Positions 29,163 to 38,079 of a DNA stretch of 64,000 bases are shown here, in pieces. The notes under the pieces are model-generated. The model worked only from the letters and a program-made list of their open reading frames with translations. It ran no database searches and was not told the DNA's origin. Source of the stretch: Lewinellaceae bacterium. Its GTDB lineage: Bacteria; Bacteroidota; Bacteroidia; Chitinophagales; Saprospiraceae. Where the stretch lies: NCBI GenBank assembly GCA_020636315.1, contig JACJYA010000018.1, forward strand, positions 93,295-157,294, read 5' to 3'. How positions within the stretch are numbered: position 1 is the first letter of the stretch; the number at the start of each line of letters is the position of its first letter. Position numbers and translations under genes: made by a program.

Positions 29163-30416
29163 ATGAAACAACCGATGAATTATCAGCATAAAATCATAGC
29201 CGGGCTGGCCCTTTTCCTTTTGGTATTCTGGCAGCAAATGAACGCTCAGCCCCTGGAAAACCTCCTGGCGGCCGCCGACAGCGCCAACCTGGAACTGAAG
29301 GCGTTATACCAGGATTATCTCGCCGCTCTGGAAAAGGCGCCGCAGGTGAGCCAATTGCCGGAACCGGAAGCGGGGCTGGGTGTTTTTCCACTACCGGTGG
29401 AAACCCGCCTGGGCCCGCAATGGGTTCGGCTCAGCGCCACTCAGATGTTTCCCTGGAAAGGAACCCTGGAGGCGCGCAAAGATGTGGCGCTGGCCATGGC
29501 AAAAGCTCAGTACGAGAAGATCGCGGCCTCCCGGCTTAACCTCCACTATCAGGCCAAACAAGCCTACTTTCAGCTTTACGAGCTGGATAAACGCCAGCAG
29601 ATCCTGCAGAGGAGTATAAAAATTTTCAGGACGCTTGAATCCATCGCCACTTCCAGGGTAGAGGCCGGCAAGGCCAACCTGGCCGATGTGTTGCGGATAC
29701 AGATCCGCATTCGGGGGCTGGAGGAGGAGTTGAACGTCCTGGAGAACCAAAAGGAAAAGCCGTTGGCTGCGATCAACCAGTTGCTAAACCGGCCGGAACA
29801 GTCGCCTGTAACACTTGTGGATACGCTGCCACTGGCAGAACCGCCATACGAGCGGGCAGCACTGCTCAACGACATTCAGGAGGGGCACCCAATGCTGCGC
29901 ATGTTCGCTTTGCAGCAGGAAGTGGCCCGGCGGTCTATTGAGTTGAACGTCCTGGAAGGTAAACCTTCCTTCAGAGTTGGGCTGGATTACATAGCGGTCG
30001 GCAAACGTTCCGACGCCGACCCGGTGAATAACGGAAGAGATATCCTGTCGCCGAGAGTGGGGGTTAGAATTCCACTCTATCGGGAAAAGTATCGGGCGAA
30101 AGAGCAGGAGGAAGAGCTGAAAATTCAGGCTCTTGAAACGCGAAAGCAGGATCTTTTCCTGCAATTCCGGAGCGCTATCGAACAAGCTTATGCTGACCTG
30201 GAAGACGGTGAGATAAAATACCGGCTTTACCAGGAGCAAAAGGCTACGACAACCTCCGCCATTGAATTGCTGCTTGCCGCCTACAGCAACGAGGGGGCCA
30301 GCTTCATCGACCTGCTTCAACTGGAGGACCAACTCGTCCAGTACGACCTGATGGCGCTTTCGGCAGTGGTGAAAACGCAGGAGGCGCAGGCGAAGGTCGA
30401 AAGATACATTCCGTAG
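29163..30416 (+). CDS. TolC-family outer-membrane efflux channel (CusC-like)
   Basis: 417 residues; signal peptide (IIAGLALFLLVFWQQMNA), then alpha-helical repeats of the TolC fold (ELKALYQDYLAALEKAPQV, SRLNLHYQAKQAYFQLYELD, SIATSRVEAGKANLADVLRI and a second half ending AIEQAYADLEDGEIKYRLY). It forms the outer-membrane duct for the upstream RND pump and the downstream adaptor. ATG 29163 is used; ATG 29175 is possible. The start lies within the restored end of the pump gene, indicating translational coupling. Confidence 0.9.
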   Translation: MKQPMNYQHKIIAGLALFLLVFWQQMNAQPLENLLAAADSANLELKALYQDYLAALEKAPQVSQLPEPEAGLGVFPLPVETRLGPQWVRLSATQMFPWKGTLEARKDVALAMAKAQYEKIAASRLNLHYQAKQAYFQLYELDKRQQILQRSIKIFRTLESIATSRVEAGKANLADVLRIQIRIRGLEEELNVLENQKEKPLAAINQLLNRPEQSPVTLVDTLPLAEPPYERAALLNDIQEGHPMLRMFALQQEVARRSIELNVLEGKPSFRVGLDYIAVGKRSDADPVNNGRDILSPRVGVRIPLYREKYRAKEQEEELKIQALETRKQDLFLQFRSAIEQAYADLEDGEIKYRLYQEQKATTTSAIELLLAAYSNEGASFIDLLQLEDQLVQYDLMALSAVVKTQEAQAKVERYIP

Positions 30417-30472
30417 CAGTGATCATCCTCCTTTTTGATTTTAAATATTAATCAATTCGAAAAAAAACAATC

Positions 30473-32275
30473 ATGAATAACTGGAAGATATTTCTCAGCA
30501 TCATCATAACCGCTGTCATTAGCCTGGGAGCAGGTTATTTGCTCTTTGGAGGCAAAACAGCAGAACCTGCCGGACAGGAGGAAGGCCATCAGCATCCGGC
30601 AGCTGCCGAGCAGGAAGCTGAGATATGGACCTGTTCCATGCACCCACAGATCCGGCAGAATGAACCCGGGAACTGCCCAATTTGTGGCATGGAGCTCATT
30701 CCTTTAAGCGAAGCCTCTTCTTCAAATAACCCTCTTGTAATGGAAATGACCCCGGAGGCCGTGAAGCTAGCGAATGTGCAAACCATTGCCGTGGGCAATG
30801 CCAATGGCGCCAATACCAAAACGATCTCCCTGACAGGTAAAGTGAAAACGGATGAACGGCTTGTTTCCAGCCAGGTAGCCCATGTTCCGGGCAGGATCGA
30901 GCAACTTTTCGTCACCTTTACCGGTGAAGAGGTTCGGAAGGGCCAGAGACTGGCCACCATCTATTCTCCGGAGCTGGCCACTACCCAGCGAGAGCTTATC
31001 GAAGCACTGAAATGGAAAGACTCCCAGCCGCAATTGCTGGAAGCTGCCCGAAACAAACTTCGCAATTGGAAGGTTCCCGAAGCTACTATTGAGGAAATAG
31101 AAAGTTCAAAGGAGGTTAAAACCAATGTTACCATATATGCCGACCAGAGTGGTGTAGTGCTGAAGCGCCGCGTATCCGTAGGGGATTACCTCAAAGAAGG
31201 CGGGGTATTATTCGATATTGCCAGCCTGGGCCGGGTATGGTTGCTGTTCGATGCTTACGAAGAGGACCTCGCGGAAATCCGGGTTGGCGATGTCGTTTCT
31301 TATACAGTGCCTGCCATTCCCGGGCGCACCTTCAGCGCACGCATTTCCTTTATCGACCCGGTTATTGACCCCCAGGCCAGGATAGCCGCTTTGCGGGCGG
31401 AAGTTTCTAATCCGGGAGGGTTGCTGAAGCCGGAAATGTTCCTGAGGGGAACCATAACCTCCAAAGCCGGTGGAGAAAAGGGTGCTTTGTCCGTTCCCAA
31501 AACCGCAGTGTTGTGGACAGGGCCGCGCTCTGTAGTGTACGTAGAGATTCCCGGCGCTACTGTCCCTTCCTATGAATTCAGGGAGGTAACGCTGGGCGAT
31601 GCAGCGGGCGGAGAGTATATCGTAAAAGAAGGGTTGGAAGCCGGCGAGCGGGTTGTAGTTAATGGCGCTTTCGTCATTGACGCTGCCGCTCAGCTCAACA
31701 ACATGGCGAGCATGATGAACCGAAACGTCAGGCAAACCGGCATGGCGGAAACCGTACCTGATTATACCGCCGGCACGCCGGAAGCTTTCAGAAAGCAGTT
31801 GATGAGTGTGATAGACAATTACCTGCTCCTGAAGAACGCTTTTGTCGATTCTGACCCGGGCCAGGCTGGCCAACGGGCAGAACAGGTTTTGATGGCCATC
31901 GACAAAGTGGATATGGGCCTGTTGAAAGGCAATGCGCATATGTTCTGGATGGAAAAAATGGGAGCCCTTCAGGCGCATGGGAATGCCATCAGAAAGAGTG
32001 AAGATATTGAAGAGCAGCGAAAGCAGTTTAGCTTCTTTACCAATGCTCTTGTGGAAACCATAACTGCTTTCGGCACTGAAGGCAGTACATTGTACCTGCA
32101 GCACTGCCCAATGGCTTTCGATAATGAAGGTGCTGATTGGCTAAGCACTGAGGAGGCAATCAGCAATCCTTATTATGGGGAGAAAATGCTCAAGTGTGGG
32201 TCAGTGAAGGAGACGTTCCCGCTGGACCGCAGGCCAACAGCTCAGGCAAATCCGAGTCAGTTGCATAAGCATTAA
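30473..32275 (+). CDS. cusB: CusB-like periplasmic adaptor with metal-binding and DUF3347 domains
   Basis: 600 residues. N-terminal membrane anchor, His-rich stretch, heavy-metal-binding domain (WTCSMHPQIRQNEPGNCPICGM, ~50-75), HlyD/RND adaptor core with lipoyl-like beta halves (VAHVPGRIEQLFVTFTGEEV, GVVLKRRVSVGDYLKEGG) and a C-terminal DUF3347 four-helix domain ending YLQHCPMAF...KCGSVKETF. It links the pump to the TolC channel and can hand copper to it. The same Cys-Met-Cys ending recurs in the protein at 36954. Third gene of the efflux operon, 56 bases after TolC. Confidence 0.9.
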   Translation: MNNWKIFLSIIITAVISLGAGYLLFGGKTAEPAGQEEGHQHPAAAEQEAEIWTCSMHPQIRQNEPGNCPICGMELIPLSEASSSNNPLVMEMTPEAVKLANVQTIAVGNANGANTKTISLTGKVKTDERLVSSQVAHVPGRIEQLFVTFTGEEVRKGQRLATIYSPELATTQRELIEALKWKDSQPQLLEAARNKLRNWKVPEATIEEIESSKEVKTNVTIYADQSGVVLKRRVSVGDYLKEGGVLFDIASLGRVWLLFDAYEEDLAEIRVGDVVSYTVPAIPGRTFSARISFIDPVIDPQARIAALRAEVSNPGGLLKPEMFLRGTITSKAGGEKGALSVPKTAVLWTGPRSVVYVEIPGATVPSYEFREVTLGDAAGGEYIVKEGLEAGERVVVNGAFVIDAAAQLNNMASMMNRNVRQTGMAETVPDYTAGTPEAFRKQLMSVIDNYLLLKNAFVDSDPGQAGQRAEQVLMAIDKVDMGLLKGNAHMFWMEKMGALQAHGNAIRKSEDIEEQRKQFSFFTNALVETITAFGTEGSTLYLQHCPMAFDNEGADWLSTEEAISNPYYGEKMLKCGSVKETFPLDRRPTAQANPSQLHKH

Positions 32276-32300
32276 TACGAGTTGTACAAGTTAAATCCTT

Positions 32301-32392
32301 CGGCACCCGGAATTTGGGCATCCCTCACGCTGCCTCGCTGCCCCGTAGTAAGTGGTATGCAGCCACCCAAATGCCCAAATTCTGAGGTACCG
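32301..32392. repeat. inverted repeat after the efflux operon
   Basis: Arms GAATTTGGGCAT and its complement, extended by CGG(C/T)ACC at the outer ends, ~21 bases each around a ~50-base centre that itself has GCTGC/GCAGC stems. It starts 25 bases after the adaptor stop; it may act as a terminator or be a separate intergenic repeat. Confidence 0.5.
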
Positions 32393-32478
32393 TCAAAACC
32401 AGCATAACTGGTATAAATATTATGATGTAATGACGGGCGGCTTATATTTGAATATTGAAAGTTAATGATATTCAAGAT

Positions 32479-32634
32479 ATGTAGAACACAAAAATCATCA
32501 TGGCCCTCTTATTGGTTGGTTTTAACCTTGGCGCAAAGGCCCAGGAAAACTTCTCAGCAACTCCTGAAACAGTTTTTGCCGTTAAGCAGGGAGGTATCTA
32601 TTTCCTAAAAGCGGAAACCGAAGGCAGCTTTTGA
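32479..32634 (+). pseudogene. remnant of a secreted protein gene with a stop at codon 2
   Basis: ATG TAG AAC ACA AAA ATC ATC ATG encodes M-stop-NTKIIM, then ALLLVGFNLGAKAQENFSAT, a perfect Sec signal peptide, before the frame stops at 32634 after ~50 codons. A single base change (A/CAG to TAG) explains the early stop. The remaining start at 32500 would give only 44 residues. Function not recognisable. Confidence 0.45.
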
Positions 32635-32715
32635 TATAGAAAGATGTTAATTGACAATAATTGATCTTTTCAAAAAAACAAAATCGAATTATTCAATTTT
32701 AAACCCACTCATTTT

Positions 32716-34899
32716 ATGAAAAACTTCCTACTTATCTTTTTCTTTTTTCTTACAGGCGGCATGGCCCTAAATGGGCAGATACTTTTACAAGAGGACTTTG
32801 AAAGCGGAACGCTTCCTGACGGGTGGAGCATCCAAACCAATGCAACCGACGGTGGATGGGCCGTAGGCGCCGCTGCCGCCATTTCCAGCCAATACTGGGA
32901 CATCAGCAATAATGGCTCCCAGCACATTGCGGCGACCAATGACGATGCCTGCAACTGTGATAAGAGCCAGGATTACCTGATTATGCCGCCTTTAAATCTT
33001 TCCGGTTTGACAGCGGCGGCCTTGAGATACGATGTTTTTTACGCCGGCAATACATACCAAGGCTCCACAGAACGCGCCACAATAGAAGTATCTCTCGATG
33101 GCACGAGCTGGCAAGAAATTGCAGTCCTGCCCGGGCATAATTCATGGGAAACACAAGCAATCAGCCTCAGCGATTTTGTGGGCGAGGATACTGTTTATTT
33201 AGGCTTCCATTACGATGATGACGGGGGGTGGATGTATGGCTTTGCTATTGATAATGTTGAAGTCGGGGTTCCCTCCTTACTGGATGCCGGCATGCAAGAG
33301 CTTAACGGCCGTGCTTTTGGAGAAAATAATACAGCCTTCCCGCTCAGCGGCCATATCGTAAATAACGGCGTTACCGAAATTACTTCACTTGAAGTTGCCT
33401 ATTCTATCAATGATGGCACTCCTGTTACCGAATTATTTGAAAACCTAAGCCTCGAAGCATTCGGGGTTTACGATTTTGAACTTTCAAACGACTGGATACC
33501 AACTGTTGCCGGAGTGTATCAAATAACCGTTGAAATCATATCCGTCAACGGGCAGGCCGATGAAAATGCGGATAACAATTCCACGTACTTTGAAACAGAG
33601 ATTTTCGAGCAGGTAGTGCCGCCTAATAAAATTGACGAATTCTTATCTGCCGAGCCTGTTTTTCAGGTAATCGCCACGGCCGCCGATCAGTTGAGCCGGC
33701 CCACTGACCTGGACTTTTTCCCCATTTTAGGTAAAAATGAACTTTGGGTTGTCAACCAGCGTACCGAAACTTCCGGGGGGAGTACCGTCACTTTTTATAA
33801 TGTAGGAACAAGCAGTCAAACCACTCTATACCGGGTAGATGGAAACGCCTGGCACTTTATGTCCCTGCCAACAGGTATCGCCTTTGGCGATAATTTGAAT
33901 TGGGCAACTTCTCCTGGTGTTCAGGATGCTAATCATGGTGGAGGGACTTTTACAGGGCCAACCCTTTGGTCAAGCGACCCGGAAATTTATGCTCAGCCCT
34001 CGGGCGGTAACGGCAGCCATCTCGATATGTTGCACGGCAGCCCTTACAGCATGGGAATCGCTCACGAGACAGGCAATGTGTATTGGGTGACGGATACCTG
34101 GAATGAGCACCTCGTGCGCTATGATTTCGTAGAGGACCATGGCCCTGGAAATGATGACCATGCTGACGCCATGGTGCGCCGTTATCAGGAAGTGGAAGTG
34201 AGAAGGGATGGAGACGTGCCCAGCCATCTGGTATTGGATAAAACAACCGGCTGGCTTTATATCGTGGATAACGGCACCGGCCGAATCCTCCGGCTCGACA
34301 TCAATTCAGGAAACGTAGCGGCGAACCTGCCCCTGATTAATGAACCTCTGGCGGAGCATTCCCGAATGGAAAATGTCAACTGGGAAGTGATCGTTGATGA
34401 AGGGCTGGATCACCCTTGTGGTATTGAGGTTATGGAGAACCGCCTGTTGGTAAGCGATTATGGGAGTGGCGATATCATCATTTACAATATCGATAATGCC
34501 TTCGCCGAAATGGGAAGGATTAATACGGGAGCACCGGGGATCACCGGGATAAAAGTTGGGCCGGCAGGTAATATCTGGTACACCAACCGAACCCAAAACA
34601 GGCTCACTAAAGTGGTACCGGGGGAAATATCTGCTGCTTCTGAGCCTGCCTGGGAACAAGCAATTAAGGTGCTGCCTAATCCTACCTCCGGCCAAGCCCT
34701 GGTTTACTTGCCTGAATTGCCCGATAATACTGGCCTGAATGTAGAATTGACAGATATGTTAGGGAAAAAGTACTGGACAAAATCAATAGCAGGTAACAGG
34801 CTGGAATTGGATCTGGGCGGTTTCCCCAGCGGAATATATTTGCTCACGTTTTTCAATGGGCAGGGATTTGCCACAAAACGGATTGTGTTGGAGAAATAA
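32716..34899 (+). CDS. T9SS-secreted protein with jelly-roll and beta-propeller domains
   Basis: 727 residues. Signal peptide; residues ~20-190 are a cleaved-adhesin/MAM-like jelly roll (ILLQEDFESGTLPDGWSI, DYLIMPPLNLSG, AIDNVEVG); ~195-290 an Ig-like CARDB-type domain; ~300-640 a six-bladed NHL-like propeller (PTDLDFFPILGKNELWVVNQ, HLVLDKTTGWLYIVDNGTGR, GNIWYTNRTQNRLTKV); then a T9SS type A sorting domain (VLPNPTSGQALV, GIYLLTFFNGQGFATKRIV). Its place next to a multicopper oxidase suggests a role at the cell surface in the copper island, not known. Confidence 0.82.
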   Translation: MKNFLLIFFFFLTGGMALNGQILLQEDFESGTLPDGWSIQTNATDGGWAVGAAAAISSQYWDISNNGSQHIAATNDDACNCDKSQDYLIMPPLNLSGLTAAALRYDVFYAGNTYQGSTERATIEVSLDGTSWQEIAVLPGHNSWETQAISLSDFVGEDTVYLGFHYDDDGGWMYGFAIDNVEVGVPSLLDAGMQELNGRAFGENNTAFPLSGHIVNNGVTEITSLEVAYSINDGTPVTELFENLSLEAFGVYDFELSNDWIPTVAGVYQITVEIISVNGQADENADNNSTYFETEIFEQVVPPNKIDEFLSAEPVFQVIATAADQLSRPTDLDFFPILGKNELWVVNQRTETSGGSTVTFYNVGTSSQTTLYRVDGNAWHFMSLPTGIAFGDNLNWATSPGVQDANHGGGTFTGPTLWSSDPEIYAQPSGGNGSHLDMLHGSPYSMGIAHETGNVYWVTDTWNEHLVRYDFVEDHGPGNDDHADAMVRRYQEVEVRRDGDVPSHLVLDKTTGWLYIVDNGTGRILRLDINSGNVAANLPLINEPLAEHSRMENVNWEVIVDEGLDHPCGIEVMENRLLVSDYGSGDIIIYNIDNAFAEMGRINTGAPGITGIKVGPAGNIWYTNRTQNRLTKVVPGEISAASEPAWEQAIKVLPNPTSGQALVYLPELPDNTGLNVELTDMLGKKYWTKSIAGNRLELDLGGFPSGIYLLTFFNGQGFATKRIVLEK

Positions 34900-34927
34900 A
34901 ATATGAGGTTATTGCAAATTTAATAGC

Positions 34928-36922
34928 ATGAAATACATTTTAACACTTATTCTTTTAGTAACTGGGATCCAATTGTTCGGGCATGTACAGTTGATCCGGC
35001 CACAAGGTGGAGAAACCTTTACTGTCGGTGAAGAAGTACTGGTAGAGTGGAGTGTGGTTATCCCTCACAATACTCAAAACTGGATACTTCTATTTTCACC
35101 TGACGGCGGCCAGAACTGGGAAACCATACAGGCAGATATCAGCCCCGGCGTGCTTACCTACAACTGGACAGTCCCGGATGTCATTACATCGCAGGGGCGG
35201 ATACAGGTCATTCAGGACAATGTCGGCTCAGACTATAACGATGTCAGCGGGGATTTTTCGATTGAAGGGAATGCCTCTTCCTTGAATGCCCTCTTTATTC
35301 CGGAAACGCTGACGGGATCTTCCATAAACCTGAATTTACAAAGTGGCCAGGTAGCTTTCTATGACGGGTTTATCACCAATACGATAGGGTATAACCAGGA
35401 TATCCTGGGCCCTACTTTGATACTGGAAAAGGGAAGTGATGTCACCCTGAATGTGGCCAATAATTTGTCCGAAACCACCACATTGCACTGGCATGGGCTA
35501 CACGTATCTGCTAAAAATGACGGCGGGCCGCACACACCTATCGGCCCGGGGGAAGTTTGGGACCCCACATTTACGGTGCTGGATAAAGCCGGTACGTATT
35601 GGTATCACCCTCATTTGCATGAACACACCGAAGAGCAGGTTACCATGGGTGCAGCCGGGTTCATAATCGTGAGGGATGATGATGAAGCACAGCTAGAATT
35701 ACCCAGGACATATGGAATAGATGATTTTCCTGTTGTGATCCAGTCTCGTGCTTTCAATGCTGAAAAGCAGTTTTTGATCAATACAGCTTCCGATAATGCT
35801 ATTCTTTGCAATGGAACCTTAGATCCCTATCTCGAAGTTCCTGCCCAGGTTGTACGCCTTCGCCTGCTCAATGGCTCGACCGAGCGGGTGTACAATCTTG
35901 GGTTTTCAGGTAACCTGAACTTTTATCAGATTGCATCAGACGGCGGCTTATTCAGTGCTCCCGTTATTCTCAGCCGTTTAAGGTTGGCGCCGGGAGAAAG
36001 AGCGGAAATCCTGTTGGACTTATCGGCCCTGCAAGGCCAATCTGTCGGCCTGATGGGTTTTGCTTCTGAGCTGCCAAACGGCATTTATGGCGCCGCCAAC
36101 CCCAGTGTGATGCCGATGGGAAGTATTCCCGGATATGGGGATAACCCTTTAAATGGCAGTGATTTCAATATCCTGCAGTTAGATGTCGTGGCTTCGTCGG
36201 CAGATCCGGTTACCACTATTCCTACGGGCCTTGTTGCCCAGGCACCGTATCTGGAGGCTGATGCCCAGGCAACCCGCAGCCTTACCTTCACGCCTGCACA
36301 GATGGGCCCTTCCGGAATGGCCACCGGCCCCTTTTTGATCAATGGAGCCGGGTTTGATATGGAGGTAATCAACTATCGAGTCCCTCTTGGCAACACGGAG
36401 ATATGGCAACTAACCAATATGACCGCTATTTCCCACCCCTTCCACATTCACGATGTCCAGTTTTACATTCTGGATATCAACGGAAATTCGCCGCCACCGA
36501 ATATGCAAGGCAGAAAGGATGTGGTGTTGGTTCCTCCAATGGGCGGTACAGTGCGGTTCATCACCAAATTTGAAGATTTCGCTGATGAAGAAACGCCTTA
36601 TATGTACCACTGCCACATGCTCAGCCACGAAGATGATGGTATGATGGGGCAGTTTATCGTATTTGGCAATGCCAGCAGTGTTGATGAATTTGCCATTGAA
36701 CCGGCAATTCTATATCCTAACCCGACTTCCGATAATGTAATGATCGGCAGGCTGGACTTTTCGGCCATTGAAATTTACAATTCCTCGGGCCAAATTTTAG
36801 AACGAAGGAAGATAGCCAATGAAAATGAATCCATAAATCTATCCGGCTATGCCGATGGGCTTTACTATATCCATGTAATTACTCCCGCCGGAATACGGGC
36901 TTTCAAAGTCGTAAAAAACTGA
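34928..36922 (+). CDS. T9SS-secreted multicopper oxidase
   Basis: 664 residues. Signal peptide, an N-terminal Ig-like domain (RPQGGETFTVGEEVLVEWSV, ~20-110), then three cupredoxin units with copper ligands TTLHWHGLH, TYWYHPHLHEH, HPFHIHDVQF and YHCHMLSHEDDGMM. The His-Cys-His...His...Met ending is intact, so type 1 and trinuclear sites should form. It probably oxidises Cu(I), metals or phenols outside the cell. A T9SS type A sorting domain is at the C-terminus (LYPNPTSDNVMIG, GLYYIHVITPAGIRAFKVV). 28 bases after the preceding gene. Confidence 0.9.
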   Translation: MKYILTLILLVTGIQLFGHVQLIRPQGGETFTVGEEVLVEWSVVIPHNTQNWILLFSPDGGQNWETIQADISPGVLTYNWTVPDVITSQGRIQVIQDNVGSDYNDVSGDFSIEGNASSLNALFIPETLTGSSINLNLQSGQVAFYDGFITNTIGYNQDILGPTLILEKGSDVTLNVANNLSETTTLHWHGLHVSAKNDGGPHTPIGPGEVWDPTFTVLDKAGTYWYHPHLHEHTEEQVTMGAAGFIIVRDDDEAQLELPRTYGIDDFPVVIQSRAFNAEKQFLINTASDNAILCNGTLDPYLEVPAQVVRLRLLNGSTERVYNLGFSGNLNFYQIASDGGLFSAPVILSRLRLAPGERAEILLDLSALQGQSVGLMGFASELPNGIYGAANPSVMPMGSIPGYGDNPLNGSDFNILQLDVVASSADPVTTIPTGLVAQAPYLEADAQATRSLTFTPAQMGPSGMATGPFLINGAGFDMEVINYRVPLGNTEIWQLTNMTAISHPFHIHDVQFYILDINGNSPPPNMQGRKDVVLVPPMGGTVRFITKFEDFADEETPYMYHCHMLSHEDDGMMGQFIVFGNASSVDEFAIEPAILYPNPTSDNVMIGRLDFSAIEIYNSSGQILERRKIANENESINLSGYADGLYYIHVITPAGIRAFKVVKN

Positions 36923-36953
36923 TTTTTTCATACAACCAATTAAATTTCATACC

Positions 36954-37583
36954 ATGCAATACTTCAAAATCTTGTTATTCCTTTCAGCCTTTTCAATAGC
37001 GGCTATTGTCACCTCATCATGTAATAATAATAATGAGCCTGGCAATGCTTCCGATTCTGAACAGATGGATCACCAGGACATGGGCCACAGCTCGGTGGAG
37101 CATAGTGAAGGAATGAACCCTGAAGCCATGCAAACTTCAGTAAAACATTCCGATTCCGGCTCTGCCATTTTAGACGCTTACCTGGCCATTAAAAATGCTC
37201 TGGTAAAAGACAACCAGGAACAAGCAGCCAAGGCTGCTTCGGGCCTTTTCACGGCTGTCGGCAATTTTGATCCGGCTAAAATTCAGGAGGCAGATCAAAA
37301 GGAGCTTAAAGAGATCATGGAAGTTGTCAAAGAGCATGCGGAGCATATTTCCGAAAGTGAGATCGGCCACCAACGAGAGCATTTCGAGTCATTGGGTAAA
37401 GACATCAAAGACCTGGTGGCTATAATCGGTACTGACCGCACGCTGTACCAGCAATATTGCCCCATGTACAATGACAATAAAGGGGGCATGTGGCTCAGCG
37501 CCAGCAAAGAAGTGGAGAACCCTCTTTTCGGCTCCAGTATGCCCAAATGCGGGGTAGTAAAGGAGACCATTGCTGCACAATGA
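36954..37583 (+). CDS. DUF3347 lipoprotein
   Basis: 209 residues; lipobox AAIVTSSC, a His/Met-rich linker (MDHQDMGHSSVEHSEGM), then the helical DUF3347 domain. Its end, YQQYCPMYNDNKGG...MPKCGVVKET, matches the C-terminus of the adaptor at 30473 and probably binds copper through Cys and Met. A periplasmic copper chaperone or buffer is the likely role. Its TGA overlaps the ATG of the next gene (ATGA), so they are coupled. Confidence 0.82.
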   Translation: MQYFKILLFLSAFSIAAIVTSSCNNNNEPGNASDSEQMDHQDMGHSSVEHSEGMNPEAMQTSVKHSDSGSAILDAYLAIKNALVKDNQEQAAKAASGLFTAVGNFDPAKIQEADQKELKEIMEVVKEHAEHISESEIGHQREHFESLGKDIKDLVAIIGTDRTLYQQYCPMYNDNKGGMWLSASKEVENPLFGSSMPKCGVVKETIAAQ

Positions 37584-38023
37584 GGAAAAGAACAAAAATG
37601 GCTTTACTGGTGGCAGGTGTTGCACTGGTGGGGATACAATTCATTCCCATCCAGCGCAATACCAGTTCCGCTATTCCCCCTTCAGATTTTATGGTAACGG
37701 AAAAACCGCCTGCTGAGATAAAATCACTGATTACGGCTTCCTGCTATGATTGCCACAGCAACAATACAGATTATCCCTGGTACAGCTATGTTCAGCCTTT
37801 TGCCTGGATGATCCAAAACCACATAAACAACGGAAAGGAAGAACTTAATCTGTCCGAATGGGGAGATTATTCCGACCGCATGAAAGGTATGAAAAGCGAA
37901 TCTATGGCCCATCAGATTGAAGACGGAGAAATGCCCCTCTGGCCTTACACTCTCCTCCATAAAGAGGCAGTATTAAGCGATTCGGAAAAGAAAGCACTGC
38001 TCGACTATTTATCCAATCTGTAG
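37580..38023 (+). CDS. haem-binding domain protein (c-type motif)
   Basis: 147 residues with an N-terminal membrane anchor (MALLVAGVALVGIQFIP) and the haem_bd motif ITASCYDCHSNNTDYPWYSYVQP: CxxCH attaches haem covalently, with W-YS following. A periplasmic electron carrier or sensor. Start chosen at the ATG overlapping the stop of the DUF3347 gene; a longer upstream reading is out of keeping with the family. Confidence 0.85.
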   Translation: MRKRTKMALLVAGVALVGIQFIPIQRNTSSAIPPSDFMVTEKPPAEIKSLITASCYDCHSNNTDYPWYSYVQPFAWMIQNHINNGKEELNLSEWGDYSDRMKGMKSESMAHQIEDGEMPLWPYTLLHKEAVLSDSEKKALLDYLSNL

Positions 38024-38079
38024 ATGCATTGGTATTTTCAAAACTGGAAAACCTCCAACCACTTAAAGCTATAATTAGA

